NCBI GenBank assembly: GCA_003194525.1
Contig: NBIV01000137.1
Location: 62,001-126,000, forward strand
DNA from: Gracilariopsis chorda
Taxonomy: Eukaryota > Rhodophyta > Florideophyceae > Gracilariales > Gracilariaceae
Reading direction: 5' to 3'
DNA: 64,000 nucleotides
Shown: positions 54,380 to 64,000 of the stretch, one piece after another
Layout of the letters: each line of letters begins with the position of its first letter
How positions within the stretch are numbered: position 1 is the stretch's first letter
Program-made: the position numbers and the translations under genes
The notes under the pieces: model-generated
Seen by the model: only the letters and a program-made list of their open reading frames with translations
The model's database searches: none
What the model was told of the DNA's origin: nothing

Positions 54380-57111
54380 GCAACGATGCGCCAATATCGT
54401 CATCAGTCCGCTGTCTTCCACCAATGCATGACAAGGTTGTCAAGCAGGAAGTGGAAAATATGTTGTCTGCAGGAATTATCACCCCCGCCTGCTCGGCGTG
54501 GTCATTCCCAGTCGTTATTGCCACAAAGAAAGATGGCCAGCCGCGGTTCTGTGTGGACTATCGTACTCTGAATAAGAGAATGAAATCGGATAGGTGGCCA
54601 CTCCCTCATATGGAACAGATCTTCGACGACCTCAGAGGAAATTCTTTCTTCACGACTCTGGACCTTTTCTCGGGGTACTGGCAGATTCGTATGTCCCCAG
54701 AATGCAAGGAAATGACTACATTCGTCTGCCGACAGGGAACTTTTCAATTCGAGGTAATGCCTTTTGGACTTATGAATGCCCCAGCAACGTTCCAAAGAAT
54801 GATGGACACCATCCTAGACGAGCATGAGTATGTCAGAGTCTATATCGACGATGTTGTCATCTTCTCGCGTACACTGGAGAAACATATACAGCATATCACG
54901 AATGTGCTACAGACGATCGCCATACACGGACTTAAGCTGAAAATAGCTAAATGCAGCTTTGCGCAGTCCAGTATTTCATTGCTAGGGCACATCGTGGACA
55001 GAGAAGGTGTATCGGTGGACCCGACCTAGGTAGAGGCCATACTCAAGGCACCGGAGCCGAGGACGGTGACTGAGCTGAGAAGTTTTCTCGGGCTCGCGGG
55101 GTACTACAGGCGCTTTATACGCAATTTTTCGGGAATTGCAGGCGTACTACATGCCGCAACCTCAAAAAAGGAGAAGTTTACCTTCACGGATGAAATGCTC
55201 GTGGCATTTTGGGCGCTTAAGGAAAAGCTCACCAGTCCGCCGGTATTGAGGTTCCCAGACTTCAGAGCGCCTTTCTGCGTCGAGACGGATGCCTCATCTG
55301 TTGCCGTAGGCGCGGTTCTGTCACAGAAGAAAGAAGATGGGATGTTCCATCCCGTTCAGTTCGCTAGCAGGACGATGAGCGAGACCGAAAAGAGGTACTC
55401 CGTATGTGAAAAGGAAGCTCTGGCGGTGGTTTTCGCCCTGAAGAAGTTTCGTATTTACCTACTCGGAGCCGTTCCGTTTCAGCTGGTTACTGATCACCAA
55501 GCACTGAGCTATGCGTTCAAGAAGAAAGACGTGCACGGCCGCCTGGCTCGCTGGCTCGACCTCTTTGCCGAATACGAGTTTGACATCGTGTACAGGCCTG
55601 GCACTCGGAACTCTGCTGCTGATTACCTCTCACGTTATGCTGACTGCAAAGAAGCCGCAGATCAGGCCGTTGAGGTGCTGAATGTGCAGGATACAGGGTA
55701 CGTTCATGGGCTGGAGCCCTACTACGCCAACACTGCACGCCATATCACCGGCATGCCTTTCGAAGAGCCCGACACCAAGTTGAGGATTGCAGTAAAGAGA
55801 AACTCAGGAAAATTTGTTGTCTGGGAAAGAAGATTGTTTCGAAAAACGCCTGATGGCTTGCGTGCCGTTCCATCCGTTGAGGAGCGTGAGCCATTGCTAA
55901 GGATGTTTCATGACGACATGGGACATTGGGACTTCGCGGCTACGAGAAAATTTGTCACGGATCGATTCTGGTGGTCTGGCCTCATTGCAAAAATATCGAA
56001 TTACGTCAAAAGCTGCAAGGAATGTCAACTATCAAAGCCTCTGACATCCTACCAAGCCGGGCAGCGTTTTCCGTTGACCGGAATATTTCATGTATTTTCT
56101 GTGGATTTTGCTGGCCCTTTCCCGGTCACAATGACCGGAAACAAGTTCATGCTCGTTGGGGTGGAGCACCTGACTGGCTGGCCTATAGCCGTGGCCACCC
56201 CAAACTCTACAGCTGCGGTGGTGCTCGATTTTATCAGGACCCAGATCATTGACCCCTTTGGCTTTCCCCGTGTAATCGTATCGGACAATGCCACGTCTTT
56301 CATGGCAAAAGCGGTGCAGGAGTTCGTTGAGAGCAAGGGGATCCAATGGAAACCGACTCTTGCATACGCCCCTATGTCGAACGGGCGTGCTGAGAGAATG
56401 GTCGGCACTTTTAAACATTCATTGGCAAAGGTTGTCACAAGTGGAAATATGCAGTGGGATGAAGCGATACCAAACGTTTTGTACGGATATAGACGCCGCA
56501 AAATGAGAGAAGGGCATTCACCCTTTGAACTCCTTTACGGAACAATGCCACGCATGCATCCCTCCGATCCGGTCACTTTGCTTCGTGTTTCTACTCCGCT
56601 TCATCGTCGGGTGGAAGTTTTGGCGGCGTTAGCTCACCGCGCTCAACGAGTTGTATCGCAACCAATCCGCGAAGATAACAAGAAGTACGGACACAGGTTT
56701 CGGGTAGGGGATCAGGTGTTGGTGATGCGTGGAAAGGCTCTGAACCCGAACGTGAAATGGCCTGCGTTCAGATCGAAGTATTACGGACCCTGCCGTGTAG
56801 TCAAAGCTAAACACCCACGCTACGAACTCATGTCAGAAGGAAACCACTTCACTCGGGAAGGAATTCACGCACGCCGCCTGATGCTTTACAACCCACGCCA
56901 ACCTCACTCATCATCCTGCGTCGTCGTACATGGTCGGAAGTGCTGTACCGATACAGACAGGAAAAACATGCGCGTGAATATGGTGCTTCACCATGAGGAA
57001 GAGGAATATATGGTAGATTTGGGATCCAACCCGATCGTATTACCGATGACGGTCAACTACGGCCTTTGCGACCAAGATGATAACCTGCAAATGCTTTTCG
57101 TTGCTAAATGA
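54322..57111 (+). pseudogene. pol: Gypsy 2 reverse transcriptase - RNase H - integrase, one in-frame TAG
   Basis: A frame of 930 codons with one TAG at 55027-55029 just after the RT domain. RT motifs: AWSFPVVIATKKDG, FCVDYRTLNKR, FFTTLDLFSGYWQIR, MPFGLMNAPATFQ and the polymerase box YIDDVVIFS. RNase H: ETDASSVAVGAVL, CEKEALAVVFALKKF and TDHQALSYAF. Integrase: zinc motif HDDMGH...CKEC, then Asp in SVDFAGPF, Asp in VSDNATSF and Glu in NGRAERMVGTF, so the D,D35E triad is intact, unlike in gypsy 1. A GPY/F-like segment (AFRSKYYGPCRVV) and a basic tail follow; no chromodomain is present. Confidence 0.92.
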
Positions 57112-57555
57112 CCAATATCTGCCTGACTCGCACCGCTTGGTGAACCCGGGCATGTTCGTGAGAAGGTTGTGTGGAAGCTTCTGCATTTGTGTTTGTCAAT
57201 CTACAAGCTTTATGGACCCTATCTCATGCTGGAAACCTTTCAGACGCTTCTGTCGTTGATTGATCATCTTCACACTGCCATTGGACAGGTTGTCGGTGTT
57301 GAGTTCGTAATTTATCTCTATCATTTTGTCGTGGGACAGTACGGACACTTACCGCCAGAAAAGACGTACTCGCGTGAAACTACAGAATTCTTGGCACAGT
57401 TAAGGAGTGGCCGTCAGTTTGTGCTAAGCTATGAGCCAGATGAAAACCGCATGGACATACCATTCACCTTCAGTTTTCGCCTTGTCTAGAACCCACAGTC
57501 AATGTCAGTCTATTGGTTTTTGGTCGCCCTGGGAAGCGACCGCTAAGTAGGGGAG
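57112..57555 (+). other. Gypsy 2 3' untranslated region and polypurine tract
   Basis: Contains an open frame of 106 codons (57169-57489) with hydrophobic stretches and no recognised motif. The region ends in AGTAGGGGAG, the probable plus-strand primer, directly before the 3' LTR. Confidence 0.5.
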
Positions 57556-58593
57556 TGTGAAGTGTGTTCGACGCGTGTCGTGCACACGTAAAGTTTACGG
57601 AAGACACTTTGCAACGTGTATGGGTGGATCACTGTTGGCAGCAAGGAGGGACTGCCTGTTGCCACTAATTAATATTGACTACGCCTACAGAACCCTCCAG
57701 ATGAATCTGGAGTGTTCTTCTGTACTCTATATTAATCTTACGGAACTCTTCAACGCTGTCGGGCATGATATTATTGCTTACCGCTGGTGCAATTGTTGGC
57801 TACAAAAAGGGCTTCCAACGTCAAGAGTTGTGGTTTGTGGTCGTAGCTATCTATCATGTCTATTGTTATGAGTAGAAATTATGCTTACGCTGTAGGCTAG
57901 ACACGCAAGTATATGCGCTGCGTATGCGCGTGTAGTCTAGAGGATTGATTAGAATCTAATGCCAAGCTGGCATTTTATGGCACTACTCTTAGCTAGAGTT
58001 AGTTCCTGGGTTTTTTTTTCTATAAAAGACGCCAAAAGTTGGCTTCTGCTCCAACTCCGGCCACCACACCTCCCAGCTCAACCCCAACCCCCAGGCTTCA
58101 ACCAGCATCAGGAGTCCTGTCCGTAAGGGTAGCAACCTTGGGCTAGGGTCTTTTAACTACTTTCCTTTGGCCGGCCCGTGGTCCCGGCCTCCAACCAACA
58201 ACCCTCCATATCTTGGTGTTTCTTGGCCTTGGTTTCTCCTTTTTTTCTTTAAGTTTTCATCTGTTTGATCCTGGAGAAGTGCCTCTGGATCGTTCATATT
58301 TATTTTTATACTTTGTTTTGGGCTGCTGTGTTCACCGAGAAAAGGATTCGTTGATCAAGCCATTCAGCTTGAGATTTATTGTGGATTAATCGCAGGTGTT
58401 GGACTTGGAATCGCTCTGACTCGTCCCATTATTCGGTTGTTGTTTACGTTTGTCTACTCCGGTGGTTTGAAGGCCCACAGTTGGTCATTGTTGGTGGCTA
58501 GCGCTCTTTTTTTTGCTACGAAGATGCTATTGTTTTTGTTTTATTTTGGCTTGTAATCGCCGCGCTGTTTTTGCCACCAAAATGGCGTCTTCA
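57556..58593 (+). repeat. Gypsy 2 3' LTR
   Basis: The longer copy of the LTR, with about 110 bases (57728-57840) missing from the 5' LTR. Followed by the GTTTG duplication. Confidence 0.95.
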
Positions 58594-58598
58594 GTTTG

Positions 58599-59949
58599 TT
58601 TATTATCCGTAGAATAGACCTCGAAAATGCGGCACAAGTTGCACAAACGTCTGTTGGCAGAGGGATTTTGTATAGAGTATCGGTTGATCAAACGGAACTC
58701 CTTCCGAAGAACAGTTATATGTGTGAGAGTATTGGAAAACTCATTCAGAATTCCAGCGACTGTTACATGCGAACTATTCTAAACTTGCATCGTGATATTT
58801 CCGTAATATCAATTATATAACTTGCTAAAAAGAGATGAAATGACAGCAGTACAAGTAAAGTCTTGGCTTCAATGTGGTGCTGAAAGGGGTGAAAAGGTCT
58901 CGAAAAGTTGATGGTACTAGTTTAGAGAAAATAGAAGAAACACTGTGGTTATTGATAGCCATAATCACATCTAACACCCAAACGGTGTACAAACAGACCA
59001 GGTGGGATAGCCAATGTCGCAGAGTGTCGAGCTCCCCTGCGGGATCGTAAAAGAAGCGCACGGGCACCAAACTGCTCCACAGGGGGCTTGTCATCGAGAA
59101 ACGAGAGCGCAGAGGTCAATACAAAACTCTGTCGGACAGAGGCGATCGCTACTCGCTCCCAACATCATTAATTACTACGCCAAAGGGCGCTAAACATCTT
59201 CTACGAAAGTGAGAGCGTTATGTATCCTCTTTTTGCTGCCTCTTGTCGATCCACAAATAGTAGTTGTAAGAGCGTTCTTTGAGTTTGAATACTCTTGTTC
59301 TACTCATCGCCAATTTCTTCGTCATCTGCTTTATTGATGCCATCTTGCATAAGAATACATATGCTCGAGCACCATTGTCCATTTCTATTTCTCTGTGTGC
59401 GACTTTGCTCTGTTTTATAGCTGTCCGTCGCTGCATAGAAGAAGGTACTTCAGTTCTGCAACTGTACTCTTACTCTCAGCACTAGCCAAGATCTCTTGAA
59501 AGTCTTATGCTGGAGGGTTCTCTAATTTTGATAAACTGAAGCCTAGATTGATATCCATTGGGGTCTCGCAACTCTATGGGATGAACGAGTAGTTGTTCTG
59601 AGCGGACCCAATCGCTGATCCATTTCATTTTCCATTGAGGGAACGTCGGCACAAGAAGACGTCTCTAGCAATGCGCATGCCATGTATTGAAGACGTTTCC
59701 TGTTGTTTACGTAGGATACACCGACCAACATGCTAATTCGGAATACTGTATATTCTTCTTCTTCTTTATTGTGGGCAACAGCTTTCTATTACTAAGCTGA
59801 AGGAGAGCTTTTAGTAAAAGCTTTCTCTTTTCAGAAAGGCCAAGAACTTCTGTGGCTCATGTCGGATTAACTGCTGTATACTTTCCTTACATTTTCTTGG
59901 GAGACCAGCTAACATCTCTGTACGGGCTGCATTTGTTCGAAGGCATCGG
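58599..59949. other. Intergenic DNA
   Basis: No supported gene. Short frames on both strands (58596-58820, 59094-58825, 59436-59218) show no motif; several overlap. It separates gypsy 2 from the first pogo-like element. Confidence 0.5.
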
Positions 59950-59951
59950 TA

Positions 59952-62196
59952 AAGGGGGGGGGCAGCAATAGTTGGACAAAATCCAAACAAAACCCTGTAC
60001 CTCCGTCACCTGACAGGCTTCAGAGACGTTCTTGGTGTCCAAAGAAGCGTTACACTCCCCTCATGTCAGACCTGAAATATGAAAGCGAGCGGCGTAGAAA
60101 CAACTTACGAACGGCCAATCAGCCCCATTCGTTCGTGCGACACTAAACGGTGGCATTTGATCGGACAGCCACGGCGCATTGGCCCATCAAACCGTGCTTT
60201 TTATGAAAGAAAACGCGTTCAACACGTCACGAAAAGGTTTGCCGTCTTACGGCAGCTCGACGTCGAGCTATCGCGCGCTTCAAGGCCATGGGACGCTGTC
60301 TCTCCTTGAAGCGCACGATGCTAGTGCGGCACAACATCGCGCGGACACGACAACGCTCCGCATTGAAACGCTCCGCCGCCTGGAAGTGAACTTGCAATCG
60401 TTCATTCGCTGCCCGCGCTCGCTGCAACTGCTTCCGTTGGTCCTCCGCGCGTTTCGCCAAATCCGTAGCACGTTTCGACCGAGCCAAGTCCATCACAGTG
60501 TCCGACGTCATCACGCAGCCGTTAGTTGTATCAACGTAGCCACAGTCCAACAACGTAGCGTCAGAGCCCAGCACCTTGTCCTTTTACTCTGCGCAACGCT
60601 TCTGGAAGAGAACTTCCAACTCTTCAACAGACAGAACTTTATTCACCTCGGCCGTTTCGGGACGGGGAACCCCGAGCAATCGCTCCGGGGCAATAGGCCA
60701 TAGCCCTGCACGACGAAAACCTGCCTTAATCACATCTCTAGTAAACGCACTGTAGTACGCCTCACGTAGCATAGACATAAAAGAAAACAAGTCAATAGTA
60801 GTGTCGCTTCCATTCATAGTAATTTCCGCACTCACTCGATTCAAGTGCGACTTGAAGGCGGAAAAGGTCACAGCGTCCAAAGGTTGCGTCTTTCCTGACG
60901 TATGGGCGGGCAGTGTGTAACAAATGATACTGTTCTCGTGAAATAGTTCCAACACTTCTAAAGATATGTGTGCCCTGTACGCATCATAAACCAAAAGAAC
61001 CTTCCGGCCGTTAGCAGTCAAATCCTTGACATACGCTACGAATTTGTGTGCTCATGAACGAAAGTTGACACTGTCAACTCCACCATTTTCAGCTCTAGTA
61101 GCAATCGCAGTGCCTCGCGGTAAATTGACACACGGTGTTTCGTGAACTACCACTCCGTCGCGAAGAACAGTGCGGTACGGCAAACGATTACCCTTCAACA
61201 CAACCAGTAGTGGGCCTGTATCTCCCGCCGCGCTTACCACAGGCATCATGGTTATCCGGTGTTTGTATCCAAATTCGTTAATCACCATGTCTCGCGACCC
61301 CTTCTTGGAGAACAGGCGGCGGAGAGAAGTCACCCCAGTGACTTCTTTGTCAGGGGTCACTCCAATCTCATCCAGATTAAATATTCGAGTCTCATCGATA
61401 CCGTATTGCCGCACTAATTTGGTTACCGTTGCGAAATGATGGGTCAACGTCTGGGCATTAACGGCTTTAAACCGCTTGTTTTCCTGTGATAATGGTCGGG
61501 AAAAACTTATTTTGTCAGCATGGCGCTGACGAAATCTGCGAAGGAAGTAGTCGCTGATATGTTTGTGATTGAATGGTAAAGACTGCAGTCGTTCTAGAGG
61601 TAGCGTTGCGCAGTATGTTTCAATTGCTTCACGCAAGTGGTGTGTTGTCAGAGGTGTCCCACGAGCCGCAAAGCGCAAAAGGAAAGACACTATGCATTGT
61701 TCGTCCTTGTCTGTTAACCCACGGCGTCTACCTGGTTTTCTGTTTTGATAATGGTGTTTCCTGTAGTGAAGGGTGGCTCGAGGAATGCCATACTGCTTCT
61801 CCACAGCACGGTACGCCTTGCCGGACGCCAAAGCGGCCAGTGCTTCTTCCAGGACATCCTGAGTGCACTGCTTGGTTTGGGTGGTCATTGTCTCGTAAGG
61901 AGTTGGAAGGGGAGTGTCTTTCGCTTGGTGGGGCCTACATCACCAAAGCAGTGATTTGCATCCAGTTGCACAACTTCTCATTTGAATTTGCCAGAAAGTC
62001 CGCCATTACTGTTTCAAATAGTGCTCAGTCCAAAACTGAGATTTTTTTTTAATTTGTCCACAGGTTTTCAAGAAATGTTGGCAAATTGGGCTCAAAACTA
62101 AAATCTCATTACCAATACGGCGAAATCGTTAATTTTTGATATAATTTCAGCGTTCAAGTATTAGTGTCCCGTTCAAATATTGGTCCCCCCCCCCTT
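59952..62196 (-). mobile_element. pogo-like DNA transposon, copy 1
   Basis: A TA dinucleotide lies at each end (59950-59951, 62197-62198), the target duplication typical of the Tc1/mariner-pogo group. Both ends start with AA followed by a run of about nine to ten G (right end read inward), then CAATAGTTGGAC or CCAATATTTGAAC, giving imperfect terminal inverted repeats of about 28 bp. Length 2245 bp, gene on the minus strand. Confidence 0.85.
60227..61888 (-). pseudogene. pogo-like DDE transposase, copy 1, with in-frame TGA and TAA
   Basis: One frame of 554 codons from ATG 61888, interrupted by TGA (61054-61052, codon 279) and TAA (60586-60584). N-terminal helix-turn-helix of the Psq/CENP-B type (ALASGKAYRAVEKQYGIPRATLHY, about 20-43), then a second DNA-binding region, and the DDE_1 core: IFNLDEIGVTP (Asp173), VLLVYDAYRAH (Asp302) and TSGKTQPLDAVTF (Asp338). 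The C-terminal part after the TAA is a Lys/Arg-rich helix. The protein would excise and insert the element at TA. Copy 2 carries the same TGA, so this lesion predates the separation of the copies or is tolerated. Confidence 0.88.
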
Positions 62197-62198
62197 TA

Positions 62199-62444
62199 CA
62201 CAATGTGCTCACAGTCTTTCTTCACGTTCGTTCCACAGTCCCATCTCAAGGTTCTGTTTTCGAGAAACGTGGCCACAGGATGTAGGGTGGAAACGTGTTT
62301 GGTGTAGAATTATGCAAGGGTTACTTCAGCCTTTCCTGGATCCTTTTCACATGTAACAAACGCAGGCCAATGCTGAAGAAGCCTTTTTCCCCTAATAGAC
62401 AACGACAAAGCCGCTCTAACATCTATCATATCGATTGGAACTCG
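62199..62444. other. Spacer between the two divergent pogo-like elements
   Basis: 246 bases of single-copy-looking DNA without an open frame. It is the axis of a large inverted duplication formed by the two elements. Confidence 0.7.
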
Positions 62445-62446
62445 TA

Positions 62447-64000
62447 AAGGGGGGGGGACCAATATTTGAACGGGACACTAATACTTGAACGCTGAAATTA
62501 TATCAAAAATTAACGATTTCGCCGTATTGGTAATGAGATTTTAGTTTTGAGCCCAATTTGCCAACATTTCTTGAAAACCTGTGGACAAATTAAAAAAACA
62601 TCTCAGTTTTGGACTGAGCACTATTTGAAACAGTAATGGCGGACTTTCTGGCAAATTCAAATGAGAAGTTGTGCAACTGGATGCAAATCACTGCTTTGGT
62701 GATGTAGGCCCCACCAAGCGAAAGACACTCCCCTTCCAACTCCTTACGAGACAATGACCACCCAAACCAAGCAGTGCACTCAGGATGTCCTGGAAGAAGC
62801 ACTGGCCGCTTTGGCGTCCGGCAAGGCGTACCGTGCTGTGGAGAAGCAGTATGGCATTCCTCGAGCCACCCTTCACTACAGGAAACACCATTATCAAAAC
62901 AGAAAACCAGGTAGACGCCGTGGGTTAACAGACAAGGACGAACAATGCATATTGTCTTTCCTTTTGCGCTTTGCGGCTCGTGGGACACCTCTGACAACAC
63001 ACCACTTGCGTGAAGCAATTGAAACATACTGCGCAACGCTACCTCTAGAACGACTGCAGTCTTTACCATTCAATCACAAACATATCAGCGACTACTTCCT
63101 TCGCAGATTTCGTCAGCGCCATGCTGACAAAATAAGTTTTTCCCGACCATTACCACAGGAAAACAAGCGGTTTAAAGCCGTTAATGCCCAGACGTTGACC
63201 CATCATTTCGCAACGGTAACCAAATTAGTGCGGCAATACGGTATCGATGAGACTCGAATATTTAATCTGGATGAGATTGGAGTGACCCCTGACAAAGAAG
63301 TCACTGGGGTGACTTCTCTCCGCCGCCTGTTCTCCAAGAAGGGGTCGCGAGACATGGTGATTAACGAATTTGGATACAAACACCGGATAACCATGATGCC
63401 TGTGGTAAGCGCGGCGGGAGATACAGGCCCACTACTGGTTGTGTTGAAGGGTAATCGTTTGCCGTACCGCACTGTTCTTCGCGACGGAGTGGTAGTTCAC
63501 GAAACACCGTGTGTCAATTTACCGCGAGGCACTGCGATTGCTACTAGAGCTGAAAATGGTGGAGTTGACAGTGTCAACTTTCGTTCATGAGCACACAAAT
63601 TCGTAGCGTATGTCAAGGATTTGACTGCTAACGGCCGGAAGGTTCTTTTGGTTTATGATGCGTACAGGGCACACATATCTTTAGAAGTGTTGGAACTATT
63701 TCACGAGAACAGTATCATTTGTTACACACTGCCCGCCCATACGTCAGGAAAGACGCAACCTTTGGACGCTGTGACCTTTTCCGCCTTCAAGTCGCACTTG
63801 AATCGAGTGAGTGCGGAAATTACTATGAATGGAAGCGACACTACTATTGACTTGTTTTCTTTTATGTCTATGCTACGTGAGGCGTACTACAGTGCGTTTA
63901 CTAGAGATGTGATTAAGGCAGGTTTTCGTCGTGCAGGGCTATGGCCTATTGCCCCGGAGCGATTGCTCGGGGTTCCCCGTCCCGAAACGGCCGAGGTGAA
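62447..64000 (+). mobile_element. pogo-like DNA transposon, copy 2 (3' end outside window)
   Basis: Begins after TA (62445-62446) with AAGGGGGGGGGACCAATA, the same terminal sequence as the right end of copy 1. It matches copy 1 in reverse orientation with very few differences through the window end. Confidence 0.88.
62754..64000 (+). pseudogene. pogo-like DDE transposase, copy 2, same in-frame TGA, 3' end missing
   Basis: Identical in structure to copy 1 and nearly identical in sequence; within the first 278 codons I see only Val66 to Leu and Ser134 to Pro. The TGA at 63588-63590 is in the same place. The frame then continues with the second and third catalytic Asp (VYDAYRAH, TQPLDAVTF) and is still open at the window edge. 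The position corresponding to the TAA of copy 1 lies just outside, so that lesion cannot be compared. Confidence 0.88.

Larger units (their letters stand above)
50552..58593 (+). mobile_element. Ty3/gypsy LTR retrotransposon without chromodomain (gypsy 2), full length
   Basis: LTRs 50552-51477 (926 bp) and 57556-58593 (1038 bp), TG...CA, with a perfect target duplication GTTTG (50547-50551, 58594-58598). The right LTR has about 110 extra bases (57728-57840); otherwise only about a dozen substitutions were seen, so insertion is recent. Order: gag, protease, acidic linker, reverse transcriptase, RNase H, integrase. A purine tract (AGTAGGGGAG) abuts the 3' LTR. The element is unrelated in sequence to gypsy 1 beyond the shared Pol core. 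Confidence 0.95.

Noticed and set aside
57169..57489. Frame between gypsy 2 pol and the 3' LTR considered as an envelope-like gene
   Set aside because: Only 106 codons, no signal peptide plus transmembrane arrangement or cleavage site; kept as untranslated region.

Overview
The window looks like a gene-poor, repeat-packed stretch of a eukaryotic nuclear genome. The one clear housekeeping gene, a glucose-6-phosphate isomerase, reads as a single uninterrupted 555-codon frame without introns. Almost everything else is transposable-element DNA of at least eight kinds, often nested. An intron-poor lineage with large repeat blocks, such as a florideophyte red alga, fits best; an oomycete or another protist is possible, and I cannot settle this from sequence alone. 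Layout: 1-273 holds the end of a C2H2 zinc-finger gene. 274-3971 is GC-rich, low-complexity DNA without a supported gene. 3972-5639 is the isomerase. 5979-7535 is a decayed Tc1-like element. 7665-8205 is a 540-bp repeat whose second copy lies inverted at 35905-36437. 8755-16754 is a decayed Ty1/copia element with very short LTRs, and a hAT element (8825-11535, target duplication CTATTTGT) sits inside one of them. 17.2-20.4 kb holds only short or decayed frames that I cannot name. 20473-30974 is a structurally complete Ty3/gypsy chromovirus-type element (828-bp LTRs, target duplication ACATA) with several lesions. 31000-33859 is a shortened relative of it, and 33860-34588 is a fragment of a DDE transposase.

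36.8-40.0 kb carries a PIF/Harbinger pair: an intact DDE transposase and a convergent Myb/SANT-like gene. 40.1-41.4 kb is a pogo-like transposase with two stops. 42917-44209 is an intact gene for an unrecognised secreted or membrane protein, probably a host gene. 46655-50502 is the most interesting item: a complete element with CCCTAG termini and a 4-bp ATAT duplication. Its single large frame joins a piggyBac-like DDE transposase to a YqaJ / lambda-exonuclease-like nuclease domain and a C-terminal cysteine-rich finger, broken by one in-frame TGA. 50552-58593 is a second full-length Ty3/gypsy element (target duplication GTTTG), different from the first and without a chromodomain. 59952-62196 and 62447-64000 are two near-identical pogo-like elements in divergent orientation, sharing the same internal stop.

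The genes do not form an operon or pathway. The window is a record of successive insertions: hAT into copia, a gypsy LTR into a DDE gene, and gypsy 2 forty-nine bases from the piggyBac-like element. Recurrent lesions of the C-to-T / G-to-A type (stops, integrase Glu to Lys, protease Asp to Asn) suggest decay by cytosine deamination.
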